This document shows, one piece after another, positions 50,859 to 60,882 of a DNA stretch of 64,000 nt; the first letter of the stretch is position 1, and each line of letters starts with the position of its first letter. Under the pieces are notes generated by a model. That model ran no database searches. It was not told the DNA's origin and saw only the letters and a list, made by a program, of their open reading frames with translations. Source of the stretch: Alteribacter aurantiacus DSM 18675 (GTDB lineage: Bacteria; Bacillota; Bacilli; Bacillales; Salisediminibacteriaceae); assembly GCF_000429705.1 (NCBI RefSeq), contig NZ_AUCJ01000010.1, positions 172,708 through 236,707 of the forward strand, in the 5' to 3' direction. The translations under genes were made by a program, and so were the position numbers.

Positions 50859-52397
50859 ATGGGGAAGAACAACAAGAACGGTCTTCTCATGAGGTCTTTA
50901 GATGGTATAGAGCGTACGGGTAACAAGTTACCGCACCCGGTCACACTCTTCGCTTTATTTGCTCTCATGGTTATCATTGCATCAGGGATTTTCTCTGCTC
51001 TTGGTACATCCGTTCAACATCCGGATCCTGAAGAAGGCATCATTGAAGTCAATAGCTTAATGAATGCAGAAGGGGTTCGATATATCTTTGAAAGTGCCGT
51101 TGACAACTTTGTTGGCTTCGCGCCACTTGGAACGGTTTTAGTTACAATGCTCGGTATTGGTATTGCTGAACGTTCCGGGTTAATTTCCGCAGCCCTTCGC
51201 GGTCTTGTTATGAGTGTACCTAAACAACTCATTACAGCTGCACTTGTATTTGGGGGAATCATGTCCAGCATGGCAGCTGACGCTGGTTATGTTGTACTGA
51301 CACCACTTGGAGCTGTTTTGTTTGCAGGACTTGGGCGGCATCCGCTAGCTGGACTTGCGGCTGCTTTCGCTGGGGTATCGGCAGGTTTCAGTGCCAACTT
51401 GTTGCCGACTTCCTTGGATCCTTTACTTGGGAATTTAACGATTGCAGCAGCTGAAATCGTAGATCCTGCTTACGCAGAAGGCATGAACATCGCCATGAAC
51501 TACTACTTCATGATTGCTAGTGTGATCGTACTTACACTTGTCGGTACGCTTGTAACTGAAAAAGTGGTTGAGCCACGTTTAGGTAAGTATGATGGTGGCA
51601 TCGGTGATGAGCCGGACAAGCTAACTGCTACTGAAAGAAAAGGACTAATGGCCGCTGGAGTTGCCTTTGTTTTAACATTAGGCGCAATTGCGCTTCTTGT
51701 TGTTCCGGAGTGGGCACCATTACGTGACCCTAATAACGACTTGATTGTATCTTTGGCACCATTCCTTGAATCTCTCGTTCCTATAATCCTGATTATGTTC
51801 TTTATCCCAGGTTATGTTTATGGACGTGTAACAAAAGAAATTAAATCGGACAAAGATGTTGCCGATCAAATGTCTGACACGATGGCGGCAATGGGGATGT
51901 ACGTTGTTCTTGCGTTTGTGGCTGGACAATTCGTTGCATACTTTGCTGAAACGAACCTTGGTCTCGTTATGAGTGTTAAAGGTGCCGAACTACTGCAAGG
52001 CCTTGGTCTTGAAGACGCAGGTATTCTGTTATTGATTGCCTTTATCATCGTAGCTGGATTCATTAACTTGTTTATTGGAAGTGCGTCAGCCAAGTGGGCT
52101 TTAATGGCTCCTGTTTTCGTACCGTTAATGATGATGATGGGAATCTCTCCGGAAGCGACTCAGCTTGCTTACCGAATTGCTGACTCAACAACCAATGTTA
52201 TTTCACCACTCATGCCGTATTTTGCAATAGTGATCGCCTTTGCTCAAAAGTATGATAAGAAGGTCGGAATTGGAACGTTAATCGCGACGATGCTTCCATA
52301 CTCCATTGCTTTCACCATTATGTGGATGATAATGTTTGTGGTTTGGATCTTGACTGGTATGCCTCTTGGGCCTAATGCGCCGGTTATGTATCCATAA
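50859..52397 (+). CDS. AbgT-family transporter, 512 aa
   Basis: p-Aminobenzoyl-glutamate transporter family (AbgT/MtrF). N-terminal RTGNKLPHPVTLFALFALMV, the block FAPLGTVLVTMLGIGIAERSGLI, and hairpin motifs GVSAGFSANLLPTSLDPLLG and FIGSASAKWALMAPVFVPLMM are family landmarks. Members import p-aminobenzoyl-glutamate or export antifolates (sulfonamides). ATG 50859 has AAAGGGAG seven bases upstream. It interrupts the yuiB-yuiC order, so it is likely a lineage-specific insertion. Confidence 0.92.
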   Translation: MGKNNKNGLLMRSLDGIERTGNKLPHPVTLFALFALMVIIASGIFSALGTSVQHPDPEEGIIEVNSLMNAEGVRYIFESAVDNFVGFAPLGTVLVTMLGIGIAERSGLISAALRGLVMSVPKQLITAALVFGGIMSSMAADAGYVVLTPLGAVLFAGLGRHPLAGLAAAFAGVSAGFSANLLPTSLDPLLGNLTIAAAEIVDPAYAEGMNIAMNYYFMIASVIVLTLVGTLVTEKVVEPRLGKYDGGIGDEPDKLTATERKGLMAAGVAFVLTLGAIALLVVPEWAPLRDPNNDLIVSLAPFLESLVPIILIMFFIPGYVYGRVTKEIKSDKDVADQMSDTMAAMGMYVVLAFVAGQFVAYFAETNLGLVMSVKGAELLQGLGLEDAGILLLIAFIIVAGFINLFIGSASAKWALMAPVFVPLMMMMGISPEATQLAYRIADSTTNVISPLMPYFAIVIAFAQKYDKKVGIGTLIATMLPYSIAFTIMWMIMFVVWILTGMPLGPNAPVMYP

Positions 52398-52441
52398 ATA
52401 GAAAAGGCTGTTTTATTGACGAACATTTAAAACAGCGAATA

Positions 52442-52477
52442 AAAAAGAACCTGCTCATCAGTAGCAGGTTCTTTTCG
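52442..52477 (+). terminator. Intrinsic terminator after the AbgT gene
   Basis: AAGAACCTGCT / AGCAGGTTCTT stem followed by TTC. Confidence 0.85.
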
Positions 52478-52518
52478 TTGCTATTTGAGCGTTTTTTTAT
52501 GAGTGGGGTGGAGGAGTG

Positions 52519-52650
52519 TTATCGGTTTGTGTCAAATTCTCTTTAAACCCTAAAAAGTTCTTCATAAATTGGTGTAACCTCTTCATTCCCCAAAATCATC
52601 TTAAATGCTCCAAAACTCTTCATAAACCGTAAAAAGTTCTTCATACTCCG
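52519..52650 (+). repeat. 21-nt degenerate tandem array R2
   Basis: Head TTTGTGTCAAATTCTC + TTTAAA matches the R1 head almost base for base. Units such as TAAAAAGTTCTTCATAAAT follow at 21-nt spacing from 52528, and AAAGTTCTTCATA recurs near the end. It starts about 40 nt after the AbgT terminator and precedes yuiC. Confidence 0.75.
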
Positions 52651-52778
52651 CTTCACCATACTACTCAACCAAACATTTTTATCTCCATTTCGTTCATGTC
52701 CTTCAATGAACTTCCTTCTTGATGTCGCATATTCATCCTCTTATCTGGACATCCTTATAGGTGAGAGGAGTGAAAAAG

Positions 52779-53471
52779 ATGCTTACTGCTATTAAAAAAG
52801 CAGGAAAGGGTCTGTTTATTACAACCTTACTTATTGGTGCGCTTATTGCCACATTTATAAACGTATCGAATTTACAGCCACAAGACATTTTTCGTTTTTT
52901 TGAACATAGGCAAGGGATACAAGTAGAAGAAGTGATGGATTTTCAAGAGAGACATGCCGATTTCACCACGATGAAAGAGCTTTCTTCCGTTGAGGCTGCG
53001 AAAACAGTAAACCTCTATGAAACGATTGGTGGAGCGCCAACCGTGACTCTTGAAAATTCGAGGGATTGGACCGAATACCCGTCTCATTCGGTAGTGGCTA
53101 CAGGCTACACTGCTGGAATCGAGTCCACGGGGAAAACACAAGAACATCCCCAATATGGGATTACGTATAGTGGTGTGAAAGTGAAAAGAGACCTTTATTC
53201 GACGATCGCAGCTGATCCATCGGTTTTTCCGATCGGTACCATCCTCTTTATTCCTGGCTATGGATTTGGTGTAGTTGCGGACACAGGATCGGCTATTAAA
53301 GGAAATAAAATTGATCTTTATTACGAAACGGTTGAAGACGTGTATGCTGAGTGGGGTAAACAAACGGTGGATGTCTATGTAGTTGAAACCGGAGATGGAC
53401 ATTTAAGCGAGCAAGATCTCATCAATCTTAATGAAGATGAGGCAGTTCAAGTGTTTCGTGAAGCAAATTAA
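52779..53471 (+). CDS. yuiC: 3D-domain lytic transglycosylase-like YuiC, 230 aa
   Basis: An N-terminal membrane helix or signal (about 10-30), a linker, then the 3D domain: SVVATGYTAGIESTGKT, GVKVKRDLYSTIAADPSVFPIGTIL and the three-Asp motif ADTGSAIKGNKIDLYY. B. subtilis YuiC is a stationary-phase lytic transglycosylase acting on peptidoglycan. ATG 52779 is eight bases after GAGGAG. Confidence 0.92.
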   Translation: MLTAIKKAGKGLFITTLLIGALIATFINVSNLQPQDIFRFFEHRQGIQVEEVMDFQERHADFTTMKELSSVEAAKTVNLYETIGGAPTVTLENSRDWTEYPSHSVVATGYTAGIESTGKTQEHPQYGITYSGVKVKRDLYSTIAADPSVFPIGTILFIPGYGFGVVADTGSAIKGNKIDLYYETVEDVYAEWGKQTVDVYVVETGDGHLSEQDLINLNEDEAVQVFREAN

Positions 53472-53515
53472 TAAAAACGGTCCTGAAAGGTTACGACCTT
53501 CAGGACCGTTTTTGT
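53472..53515. terminator. Bidirectional terminator yuiC / yuiD
   Basis: AAAAACGGTCCTGAAGG-type stem: ACGGTCCTGAA / TTCAGGACCGT with A and T runs on either side. Confidence 0.9.
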
Positions 53516-53523
53516 ATTTTTGT

Positions 53524-54003
53524 TTAAAAAACGACGGCATGTAGAATGAATGTCAAAATAATTCCTAATACCCCTCCAAAAAACACCTCAATAGGCTGGT
53601 GACCAAGAAGCTCTTTTAACTCTTTTTGCTTATCTTTCTCTTCTTTTGTAGGCCAGGCTTTCATTTCTTCCATAAGCTTATTGAAGTCCGTTACCAATTG
53701 GTTGACGACAGTCGCTTGTTCTCCAGCGTGCCAACGAACGCCAGTGGCATCAAACATGACGATAATTCCAAAGATAGCTGCAATTGCGAAGAAAGGAGAG
53801 CCAAGACCTTCTTCAAGAGCGATGGCTGTAGCTAACGCTGTTACGGCACCTGAATGGGAACTTGGCATCCCACCTGTACTCGTCAGCAACGTCCAATCAA
53901 ATCTTCTCGAAGCCAGATATTGTAGCGGTACTTTTATAAACTGCGCTAAAAGGATCGCACTTAAAGCAGCCCAGAGAGGAAAGTTTGTGAGTAATTCTGT
54001 CAA
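53524..54003 (-). CDS. yuiD: DUF212 membrane protein YuiD (PAP2-like), 159 aa
   Basis: Small membrane protein related to acid phosphatase/vanadium haloperoxidases. Motifs: TSTGGMPSSHSGAVTALA, FDATGVRWHAGEQATVVN and LLGHQPIEVFFGGVLGI, the conserved series of DUF212. Substrate unknown. TTG start with GAAGGAATAATCC before it. Convergent with yuiC. Confidence 0.9.
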   Translation of the reverse strand: MTELLTNFPLWAALSAILLAQFIKVPLQYLASRRFDWTLLTSTGGMPSSHSGAVTALATAIALEEGLGSPFFAIAAIFGIIVMFDATGVRWHAGEQATVVNQLVTDFNKLMEEMKAWPTKEEKDKQKELKELLGHQPIEVFFGGVLGIILTFILHAVVF

Positions 54004-54255
54004 TTGGATTATTCCTTTCTTCGTTCAAATTTGTTTGTATTTTAACCTTTTTTCGCTTGAAATAAAAAGCTTTGTAGTTATTATTTTTAACCATAATTAT
54101 ATCATAACTCATGGAAAGCGAGTTGTAGATAAGTTTATTAAAGTTGATGAATGAATTACAAAACCACTTTTCTTACGGTAGCCTTCCCATAAAGAAATGT
54201 AGAGGAATTTCCATTCCCGTAAAGAAATGAATATAAACACAAAATCGAGGAGTGG

Positions 54256-55734
54256 ATGATATTGAAGGAATTAATATGGATTGACGAATTACAAAAAGAA
54301 GAGCATGGCGTTTTTGCGATCGGTATTTTTGAAGATGAACAAAGACGATTCTCTGAACTGAGTCGAACGTTAACATGTGGATTGCAAAAGACATTGGACA
54401 AACATACAAGTTGGGCAAAGGAAAAGTGTTTACATATCGTCGCAACAGAGCGAGAAGATGTAATTGTTGTCGGGCTTGGGAAAAGGGAGTTGTGGGATAG
54501 GAAAAAGGCGGAAACGGTGGGCGGAATGCTATATCGTTTTATTGCAAAAGAAAAAATAAATCAAAGTGTCATTCATCTAGACTCTTTCGGGGATGATGAA
54601 GATCTTCTACAATCATTCACTACCGGGCTTACTCTAGGGTCTTATGTTGTTGAGACGTTTAAGACAGATCAAAGAAAACGGTCATTACCGCAAATCAAAT
54701 TCTATAGTGGCTCTGGCTCTCGAACTTCTGCAATAGAAGTGGCGTGTAACCGGGGTGTTGTACAGGGGTTTTCGACGAATGAAGCGAGACGACTCGTTAA
54801 TACACCGGCAAACTATATGACACCCACTGTTCTGGCTGAGGAGGCAATGCGGCTAGGGGAAGAATTCGGGATTCATGTAAAAGTATTCGAGAAGAATGAG
54901 ATGGAAGAAATGGGAATGGGAGCATTGTTGGCTGTAGCCAAAGGGTCTGATGAACCACCTAAATTCATCACAATGGAATATAAAGGTAACGTGGGTTCGG
55001 ATGAATGGGATGGAGCCATTGTAGGAAAAGGGTTAACGTATGATTCTGGTGGATACTCCTTAAAAACGGGAGAAGGGTTAAAAACGATGAAGATGGACAT
55101 GGGAGGAGCAGCTTCTGTACTAGGGGCCATGAGGATCATTTTAGAAGAGAAGCCCAAGGTAAATGTGATGGCGGTGATCCCCTCCACTGAAAACATGATT
55201 AATGGTAATGCGTTAAAGCCTGGAGACGTGATTCACTCCTTAGGTGGGAAAACCATTGAAGTGTTAAACACGGATGCTGAAGGAAGACTTATTTTAGCTG
55301 ACGCAGTCGCGTACGCAAGAAAAGAAGGAGCGAAGGCCATTATTGACGTTGCCACGCTTACAGGATCAGTGGTGGTCGCTTTGGGTGGAGTCATGACAGG
55401 GGCTGTTACTAATAACGTGGAACTCATGGGATTAGTGCATGATGCGAGTGAAGTGTCAGGTGAGCGAGTATGGTTACTTCCAAACGATGAGGAATACGTG
55501 CAGATGGTTAAAAAATCAGATGTCGCAGATTTAAATAATTCACCAGGTAGGAAAGCGGGAGCCATTACGGCTGGGCTGTTTATAGGGGAGTTTGCAGAAG
55601 ACACGCCTTGGGTCCACTTGGACATTGCGGGCACCGCTTGGCAGGAAGGGGTCAATGCCACTGGTCAAAAGGGTGGTACAGGAGTTATGGTAAGGACGAT
55701 TGCAGAGACAGTCCTTGGTATGGATAAGCGATAG
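54256..55734 (+). CDS. pepA: Cytosolic leucyl aminopeptidase (M17), 492 aa
   Basis: Two-zinc aminopeptidase. The M17 signature NTDAEGRLILADAV is intact; other metal and Lys residues lie in GKGLTYDSGGYSLK and MKMDMGGAASVLGA. C-terminal PGRKAGAITAGLFIGEF and WVHLDIAGTAW are standard. B. subtilis counterpart is yuiE. Start is ATG 54256 or TTG 54262, the latter better spaced from GAGGAG. Confidence 0.94.
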   Translation: MILKELIWIDELQKEEHGVFAIGIFEDEQRRFSELSRTLTCGLQKTLDKHTSWAKEKCLHIVATEREDVIVVGLGKRELWDRKKAETVGGMLYRFIAKEKINQSVIHLDSFGDDEDLLQSFTTGLTLGSYVVETFKTDQRKRSLPQIKFYSGSGSRTSAIEVACNRGVVQGFSTNEARRLVNTPANYMTPTVLAEEAMRLGEEFGIHVKVFEKNEMEEMGMGALLAVAKGSDEPPKFITMEYKGNVGSDEWDGAIVGKGLTYDSGGYSLKTGEGLKTMKMDMGGAASVLGAMRIILEEKPKVNVMAVIPSTENMINGNALKPGDVIHSLGGKTIEVLNTDAEGRLILADAVAYARKEGAKAIIDVATLTGSVVVALGGVMTGAVTNNVELMGLVHDASEVSGERVWLLPNDEEYVQMVKKSDVADLNNSPGRKAGAITAGLFIGEFAEDTPWVHLDIAGTAWQEGVNATGQKGGTGVMVRTIAETVLGMDKR

Positions 55735-55748
55735 TAGATATAATTGAA

Positions 55749-55795
55749 TTCGATTTGCGAGCAATATTTTTTGCTCGTAAATCGATTTTTTTATT
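55749..55795 (+). terminator. Intrinsic terminator after pepA
   Basis: CGATTTGCGAGCAA / TTGCTCGTAAATCG stem then seven Ts. Confidence 0.88.
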
Positions 55796-56107
55796 GAGCT
55801 AGTTCACATTTGCGTTTAAACGCTTATGAAAAAGGGAATCGAGTATCGTCCTTACGTATGCAGGAAGAAATTGGCGGTGTAGCTTGTATATGTACATTGT
55901 GTGTAAGTGAGTGGCGTAGGTGAGTGATTCTTCGTGAAAATGCTATAAATTACAACAAACTCGTCTTTGTGTGAAAAGTCCTACTTCGGTATCATTGGAA
56001 CTGTCTTTAGTCGTTTATACATAATAGAAAGAGTCATAAACGAGTTTTACTAAAATCCTAGTAAATCGATTGGAATACTAAAATAATTAATGAAAGGGGG
56101 GGAAGCG
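55796..56107. other. Upstream region of the TRAP operon
   Basis: No gene. TTTAAACGCTTATG (55815-55828) resembles a CcpA cre box imperfectly. TTGGAA..TATACATAAT near 55997-56025 is promoter-like. GTTTTACT..AGTAAATC near 56044-56068 can form a hairpin. Confidence 0.35.
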
Positions 56108-56629
56108 GTGTCCATATTTAAAAAAGCAGATGCCATTTTATATAAGATAGAAAGGTTTATTTTAAGCTGGTCTATTATTGTCATTTCCGTTATGACGGTG
56201 GGGAATGTGATTAGCCGTGAATTGACGGGATCAAGTTGGGCGTTTTCCCAAGAAATCAGTAGGATGGCAGTGATTATGGCTACCTTTATGGGAATTAGTT
56301 ATGCAGCTCGAAAAGGAAGGCATATTACGATGTCCGCCTTTTTTGACCTATCTCCAAAGCGTGTGAAAAAGGCACTTTCTATTTTTAATCCTCTTGTGTC
56401 AGCTTTGGTTCTCTTCGTGGTTGCTTACTTTGCATATCAATATATGCTGTCTACATACAATTCTGGTCGTACAACAGCGGCTTTGCAAATTCCCATTTGG
56501 ATCATGGTTATGTTTGTACCCTTGGGGCTTTTCTTGGGAGGGATACAGTTTCTAAGAAACATGTGGGTCAATATTGTAAATGAAGAGGTTTACTTAGCGC
56601 AGGACAAAAAAGATTACGACGAACAATAA
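56108..56629 (+). CDS. dctQ: TRAP transporter small permease DctQ, 173 aa
   Basis: Four-helix small membrane subunit of a tripartite ATP-independent periplasmic-type transporter. Landmarks VISRELTGSSWAFSQEISRMA and SYAARKGRHITMSAFFD are typical of DctQ. GTG 56108 follows GGGGGGAAGC. First gene of a DctQ-DctM-DctP set with 26- and 49-bp gaps, probably one operon. Confidence 0.92.
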   Translation: MSIFKKADAILYKIERFILSWSIIVISVMTVGNVISRELTGSSWAFSQEISRMAVIMATFMGISYAARKGRHITMSAFFDLSPKRVKKALSIFNPLVSALVLFVVAYFAYQYMLSTYNSGRTTAALQIPIWIMVMFVPLGLFLGGIQFLRNMWVNIVNEEVYLAQDKKDYDEQ

Positions 56630-56655
56630 AATGTGAATAGAGAAAGGAAACGGAC

Positions 56656-57930
56656 ATGGTTTGGACTTTGCTCGCCATTATGGTGGTTTTACTTATTCTA
56701 GGCTTTCCGATGATGATTCCTCTCATTGTTGCTCCGCTTGCGGTCATGATGATTTACTTTGATAACTTGGACCCGATGATGATGGCAGGGCAACTTGTAG
56801 AAGGAGTATCAGCCTATGTATTGCTCGCTGTACCATTGTTTATATTTGCTGCTGATATTATGTCAACAGGGAAAACGTCAAGAAGACTCTTGGATTTTAT
56901 AGGTTCTTTTGTAGGTCATCTGCGCGGGGGATATGCAATTACGACGGCTGCCGCTTGTACGTTGTTCGGCTCGATTTCCGGCTCAACGCAAGCAACGGTT
57001 GTTGCCATTGGTAAACCTATGCGTGAACGTTTATTGAAGGTAGGATACAAAGACTCAAGCGCCATCGCATTAATTATAAATGCTAGTGATGTAGCGCTGT
57101 TGATTCCGCCAAGTATCGGAATGATCATTTATGCCCTTGTGACGGGGACGTCTCCTAGTGAATTGTTTATTGCGGGTATTGGCCCTGGGTTACTGATTTT
57201 TATATGTTTTGCCATCTATGCTTACATACATGCACGAGTGTTTAATATTCCCCTTGGAGTGAGGGTCCCGTGGAAAATGAGAGCCTTACTCACAAGAAAA
57301 GCTCTTTTGCCACTAGGGTTTCCTATCATTATCGTTGGAGGTATTTATTCAGGGTATTTTACACCAACAGAAGCTGCTGGGATATCCGTGTTATATGCTT
57401 TGTTACTGGAGGTCGTGATTTATCGATCCATTAAAATAACGGACATTCCACGCGTGGCACTGTCAACTGGTTTGGTTACATCGGCAGTTTTTGTTTTGGT
57501 GGCAGGTGGGCAAGCATTTTCTTGGGTGATCTCATATGCTCAAATTCCGCGAATGCTCACAGAAGCTGTACTTGGTACAGACCCTACGGCTCTTTACGTT
57601 CTGCTTATTATTGCCCTTTTCTTCTTTGTAGGGTGTATGTTTGTAGATCCTATCGTTGTGATTTTAATATTAACGCCGATTTTTTGGAGGCCTGCTCTTG
57701 AAGCGGGGATCGATCCAGTTCACTTAGGTGTCGTCATTACATATCAAGCAGCTCTAGGTTCAGCTACGCCTCCCTTTGGAGTTGATATTTTTACGGCTAG
57801 TGCTGTCTTTAATAAGTCTTACCTGGATGTGATAAAGGGTACTCCGCCGTATATCGTTATTTTAATTCTAATCGGTATTTTGGTCATTTTATTTGAAGAA
57901 ATTTCACTCTTTTTACTGCGCTTTATGTAA
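56656..57930 (+). CDS. dctM: TRAP transporter large permease DctM, 424 aa
   Basis: Twelve-helix ion-coupled channel subunit. Motifs GSISGSTQATVVAIGKPM, ASDVALLIPPSIGMIIYA, GYFTPTEAAGISVLYALL and VTYQAALGSATPPFGVDIF are family hallmarks. Works with DctQ and the binding protein DctP to import a carboxylate-type solute with Na+. ATG has AAAGGAAACGG before it. Confidence 0.95.
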   Translation: MVWTLLAIMVVLLILGFPMMIPLIVAPLAVMMIYFDNLDPMMMAGQLVEGVSAYVLLAVPLFIFAADIMSTGKTSRRLLDFIGSFVGHLRGGYAITTAAACTLFGSISGSTQATVVAIGKPMRERLLKVGYKDSSAIALIINASDVALLIPPSIGMIIYALVTGTSPSELFIAGIGPGLLIFICFAIYAYIHARVFNIPLGVRVPWKMRALLTRKALLPLGFPIIIVGGIYSGYFTPTEAAGISVLYALLLEVVIYRSIKITDIPRVALSTGLVTSAVFVLVAGGQAFSWVISYAQIPRMLTEAVLGTDPTALYVLLIIALFFFVGCMFVDPIVVILILTPIFWRPALEAGIDPVHLGVVITYQAALGSATPPFGVDIFTASAVFNKSYLDVIKGTPPYIVILILIGILVILFEEISLFLLRFM

Positions 57931-57979
57931 AAGGTGAATTTCATATAGTTAGTTTTTAAAAAATAATGGGGGTTTTAAC

Positions 57980-59056
57980 ATGTGGATGAAAAAAAGCTTA
58001 CTTACCGGAGGCGTCTTGTCTCTTGGATTGGCCATGGTCGCTTGTGGCTCGGATGAAGATGCAGGTACAGATAATGGAGAGAGTGCGGGGGACGGGGAAG
58101 AGACTTACGAACTTCGTTTTGCCACAGAGGAATATGAAGGTCAATTGCAATACGAATATGCTCGCGAATTCTCCGAGATGCTGGAAGAAAAAACCGACGG
58201 CCGTATAACGACTTCCGTTTATGAATTCGGTGGTTTAGGAAGTGAAGTAGACCAATTTGAAATGATTCAAAATGGTGGCGTTGAATTTGCCATTGTCTCT
58301 CCTGGCTTTACAGGAACGACGGTTCGAGAAGGTCAACTCTTCGCATTACAGTTCCTTTTCTCAGATGATGAAGACGTGAATTATGACGTGTTAAACAACA
58401 GTGAGGCGCTAAACGAAGATTTAGCAGCAAAATATGAAGACCGAAACGTAAAACCGTTGGCTTTTTGGTCTGAAGGTGGAATGCAGTGGACTGGAAACCG
58501 TGAGCTTCGTGAGCCATCAGACTTTGAAGGGTTTAGAATGCGTACTCAAGAATCCTCTTTAATTTTACGTTCTTATGAAGCTTATGGCGCTGATCCAACT
58601 CCTTTAAGCTGGGCAGAGCTTTACTCCAGTTTGCAGTTAGGTAACGTGGATGGCCAAGAAAATCCAATTTTCTTTATTGAAGATGCTAATTTCCATGAAG
58701 TGCAGGATCACATGACGATCTCTGATCACAACATTTACGTAGCAATGACAACAGTGAATGCCGACTTCTACAATGATCTTCCTGACGACCTTCGTGCGGC
58801 GGTAGACGAAACGGTTGAAGAAATGCGTCCGGTTGCACAAGAAATGCAACTTGAAATGAACGAAGAATTACTAACCGCGATTGAAGAGAATGATGAAAAT
58901 CCAACTGAAATCTATACCTTGTCAGAAGATGAACGCGATGCGTTTAGAGAGCTAGCCATTCCAATGCAAGATTATTTCCGTGAGGATGTAGGGGAAGATG
59001 GGGCAGCTATTCTTGATAAGCTAATTGAAGAAATTGAGGAAGCAGAAGGAAACTAA
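57980..59056 (+). CDS. dctP: TRAP substrate-binding lipoprotein DctP, 358 aa
   Basis: Extracellular solute-binding subunit. Signal peptide MWMKKSLLTGGVLSLGLAMV leads to Cys22 (lipobox), so it is a lipoprotein, as needed in a Gram-positive. The Arg that pins the carboxylate is likely in EGFRMRTQESS; the substrate could be a C4-dicarboxylate, ectoine or another organic acid. Very acidic mature protein. ATG follows TGGGGGTTTTAAC. Confidence 0.93.
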   Translation: MWMKKSLLTGGVLSLGLAMVACGSDEDAGTDNGESAGDGEETYELRFATEEYEGQLQYEYAREFSEMLEEKTDGRITTSVYEFGGLGSEVDQFEMIQNGGVEFAIVSPGFTGTTVREGQLFALQFLFSDDEDVNYDVLNNSEALNEDLAAKYEDRNVKPLAFWSEGGMQWTGNRELREPSDFEGFRMRTQESSLILRSYEAYGADPTPLSWAELYSSLQLGNVDGQENPIFFIEDANFHEVQDHMTISDHNIYVAMTTVNADFYNDLPDDLRAAVDETVEEMRPVAQEMQLEMNEELLTAIEENDENPTEIYTLSEDERDAFRELAIPMQDYFREDVGEDGAAILDKLIEEIEEAEGN

Positions 59057-59083
59057 CTTTTTACTCCTCTCTATAGGTAGAGA

Positions 59084-59118
59084 GAGCCCGGGGCATGATG
59101 CATGCTCCGGGCTTTCGT
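59084..59118 (+). terminator. Intrinsic terminator of the TRAP operon
   Basis: AGCCCGGGGCAT / ATGCTCCGGGCTTT stem, short T run. Confidence 0.8.
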
Positions 59119-59239
59119 ATGCATACTACATTAAAACGATAGTTGACATGAAGAAATAGTGGTGTTAAAGTAAGTGATGTTTTCATACGTTATTGATTTA
59201 GTGAGATAAAGAAATAAAGCATTAAAGGAGACTGGGAAG

Positions 59240-60583
59240 ATGAACGCGGTTGTAATAGCAGTTTTAGTTATGATCATACTTAGTTTAATGCGTATCCACG
59301 TGGTGGTCGCTTTGATTGGTGGAGCGATGGTCGGTGGTCTTGTAGCTGGCTTTTCTGTTATGGAGACGGTCGATATTTTCACGTCAGGCCTTGGAACAAA
59401 CGCAACTGTAGCTTTAAGTTATGCGATGCTCGGTGCATTTGCTGTTGCGATTAATTACACTGGGTTGCCAAACTTATTGATTAAGTGGGCGGTTCGGATC
59501 GTTGGAAAAGAAGGAGAAACTAGAAGAAAAACATATTCCAAAGTATTGCTCTTATTTATTATCGTCATCATTTCTTGTATGTCACAAAATGTGGTCATGG
59601 TGCATATTGCCTTTATTCCATTATTAATTCCACCGCTTTTAAAGGTATTTAACGAATTGGCTCTTGATCGTCGAGCTGCGGCAACAGCGTTAACATTCGG
59701 ATTAAAAGCGCCATACATTTTAATTCCTGCAGGTTACGGTCTAATCTTCCACGAAATTGTTTTTGAAAACATGAGAGATAGTGGCATGTCGGTGGAGATG
59801 TCCATGATTCCTCAGGCGATGCTTTTGCCGGTGTTAGGGATGGTCGTCGGACTTCTGGTAGCGATCTTTATTACTTATCGAAAGCCTAGGGAGTACGAAG
59901 ACCGTGATATTCGTCGCACGGATGATCATACAGATGGTCACTATACTACTGGCTCCATCCTCATTGGACTTGCGGCAATCATAACGACTCTGGTTACACA
60001 AGTAATCACCTCATCAATGATTTTCAGCGCTCTCCTAGGATTAGGGGTATTGTATGTCTACTTTACGGTTCTTCACTTCGCAGGAAGATTGTCGCTTAAT
60101 GAATCGGAAAGTTTGATGACAGATGGCATGAAGATGCTAGCGTTTATCGGTTTTGTAATGATCACGGCTGGAGGCTTTGCCGAAGTGATTAGGGAAACAG
60201 GTCACGTAGATGCACTTGTTGATACCGTATCCGGCTGGGTCGGGGACAGTAAGGCGCTGGCAGCTCTACTTATGCTTATTGTTGGATTGTTTATTACAAT
60301 GGGCATTGGATCATCCTTTGCAACCATTCCGATAATTGCAGCGATCTTTGTTCCACTTGCGGCAGCTGTCGGGTTAAGTCCTTTAGCTACAATTGCGTTA
60401 ATTGGTACAGCAGGCGCATTAGGTGATGCGGGATCACCAGCATCCGATAGTACACTCGGGCCTACGGCAGGTCTAAACGCTGATGGTCAACACCACCATA
60501 TTTGGGATACATGTGTGCCGACTTTCTTGCACTTTAATATTCCATTGATTCTGTTTGGTTGGCTTGCAGCAATTATCTTATAA
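59240..60583 (+). CDS. yuiF: YuiF-like NhaC/histidine-type transporter, 447 aa
   Basis: Polytopic membrane protein with 11-12 segments. Motifs: TSGLGTNATVALSYAMLGAFA near the N terminus, GLKAPYILIPAGYGLIFHE, and the C-terminal GTAGALGDAGSPASDSTLGP, which matches the antiporter-family signature. B. subtilis yuiF is an uncharacterised amino-acid transporter candidate (a related protein transports histidine). ATG has AAAGGAGAC eleven bases upstream. Confidence 0.87.
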   Translation: MNAVVIAVLVMIILSLMRIHVVVALIGGAMVGGLVAGFSVMETVDIFTSGLGTNATVALSYAMLGAFAVAINYTGLPNLLIKWAVRIVGKEGETRRKTYSKVLLLFIIVIISCMSQNVVMVHIAFIPLLIPPLLKVFNELALDRRAAATALTFGLKAPYILIPAGYGLIFHEIVFENMRDSGMSVEMSMIPQAMLLPVLGMVVGLLVAIFITYRKPREYEDRDIRRTDDHTDGHYTTGSILIGLAAIITTLVTQVITSSMIFSALLGLGVLYVYFTVLHFAGRLSLNESESLMTDGMKMLAFIGFVMITAGGFAEVIRETGHVDALVDTVSGWVGDSKALAALLMLIVGLFITMGIGSSFATIPIIAAIFVPLAAAVGLSPLATIALIGTAGALGDAGSPASDSTLGPTAGLNADGQHHHIWDTCVPTFLHFNIPLILFGWLAAIIL

Positions 60584-60587
60584 TAAG

Positions 60588-60632
60588 TATTGCTCTTTAC
60601 TTGCGTTGCGGGTAAAGGGCAATACTTTTTTC
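60588..60632 (+). terminator. Intrinsic terminator after yuiF
   Basis: AGTATTGCTCTTTAC / GTAAAGGGCAATACT stem with six Ts. The gap 60633-60882 shows no further feature. Confidence 0.9.
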
Positions 60633-60882
60633 TTTGTCCTGCGCATGGATCGTTTTTCTGTGTAAACCTCTTACTTCTCCAGGTTCAACGCTTACGAACT
60701 AGAGGTCGCTTCATACCATGATTTTAGACTTTATATGGTGTAAATAGTCACGTTTTTTTTGTTTCGGTAAAAACCAAGACACTTGAGCATTTATGATTTG
60801 AAAAAATGGTAGAAAAATGAAACTTCCTGTCTCCTTGATTCGTCTATTTATATAGAGGTTTTAAAAAGGGGGAGGAGTTCCA

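Noticed and set aside
55815..55828. CcpA cre box upstream of the TRAP operon
   Set aside because: TTTAAACGCTTATG departs from the consensus at three conserved positions; noted only as a weak possibility.
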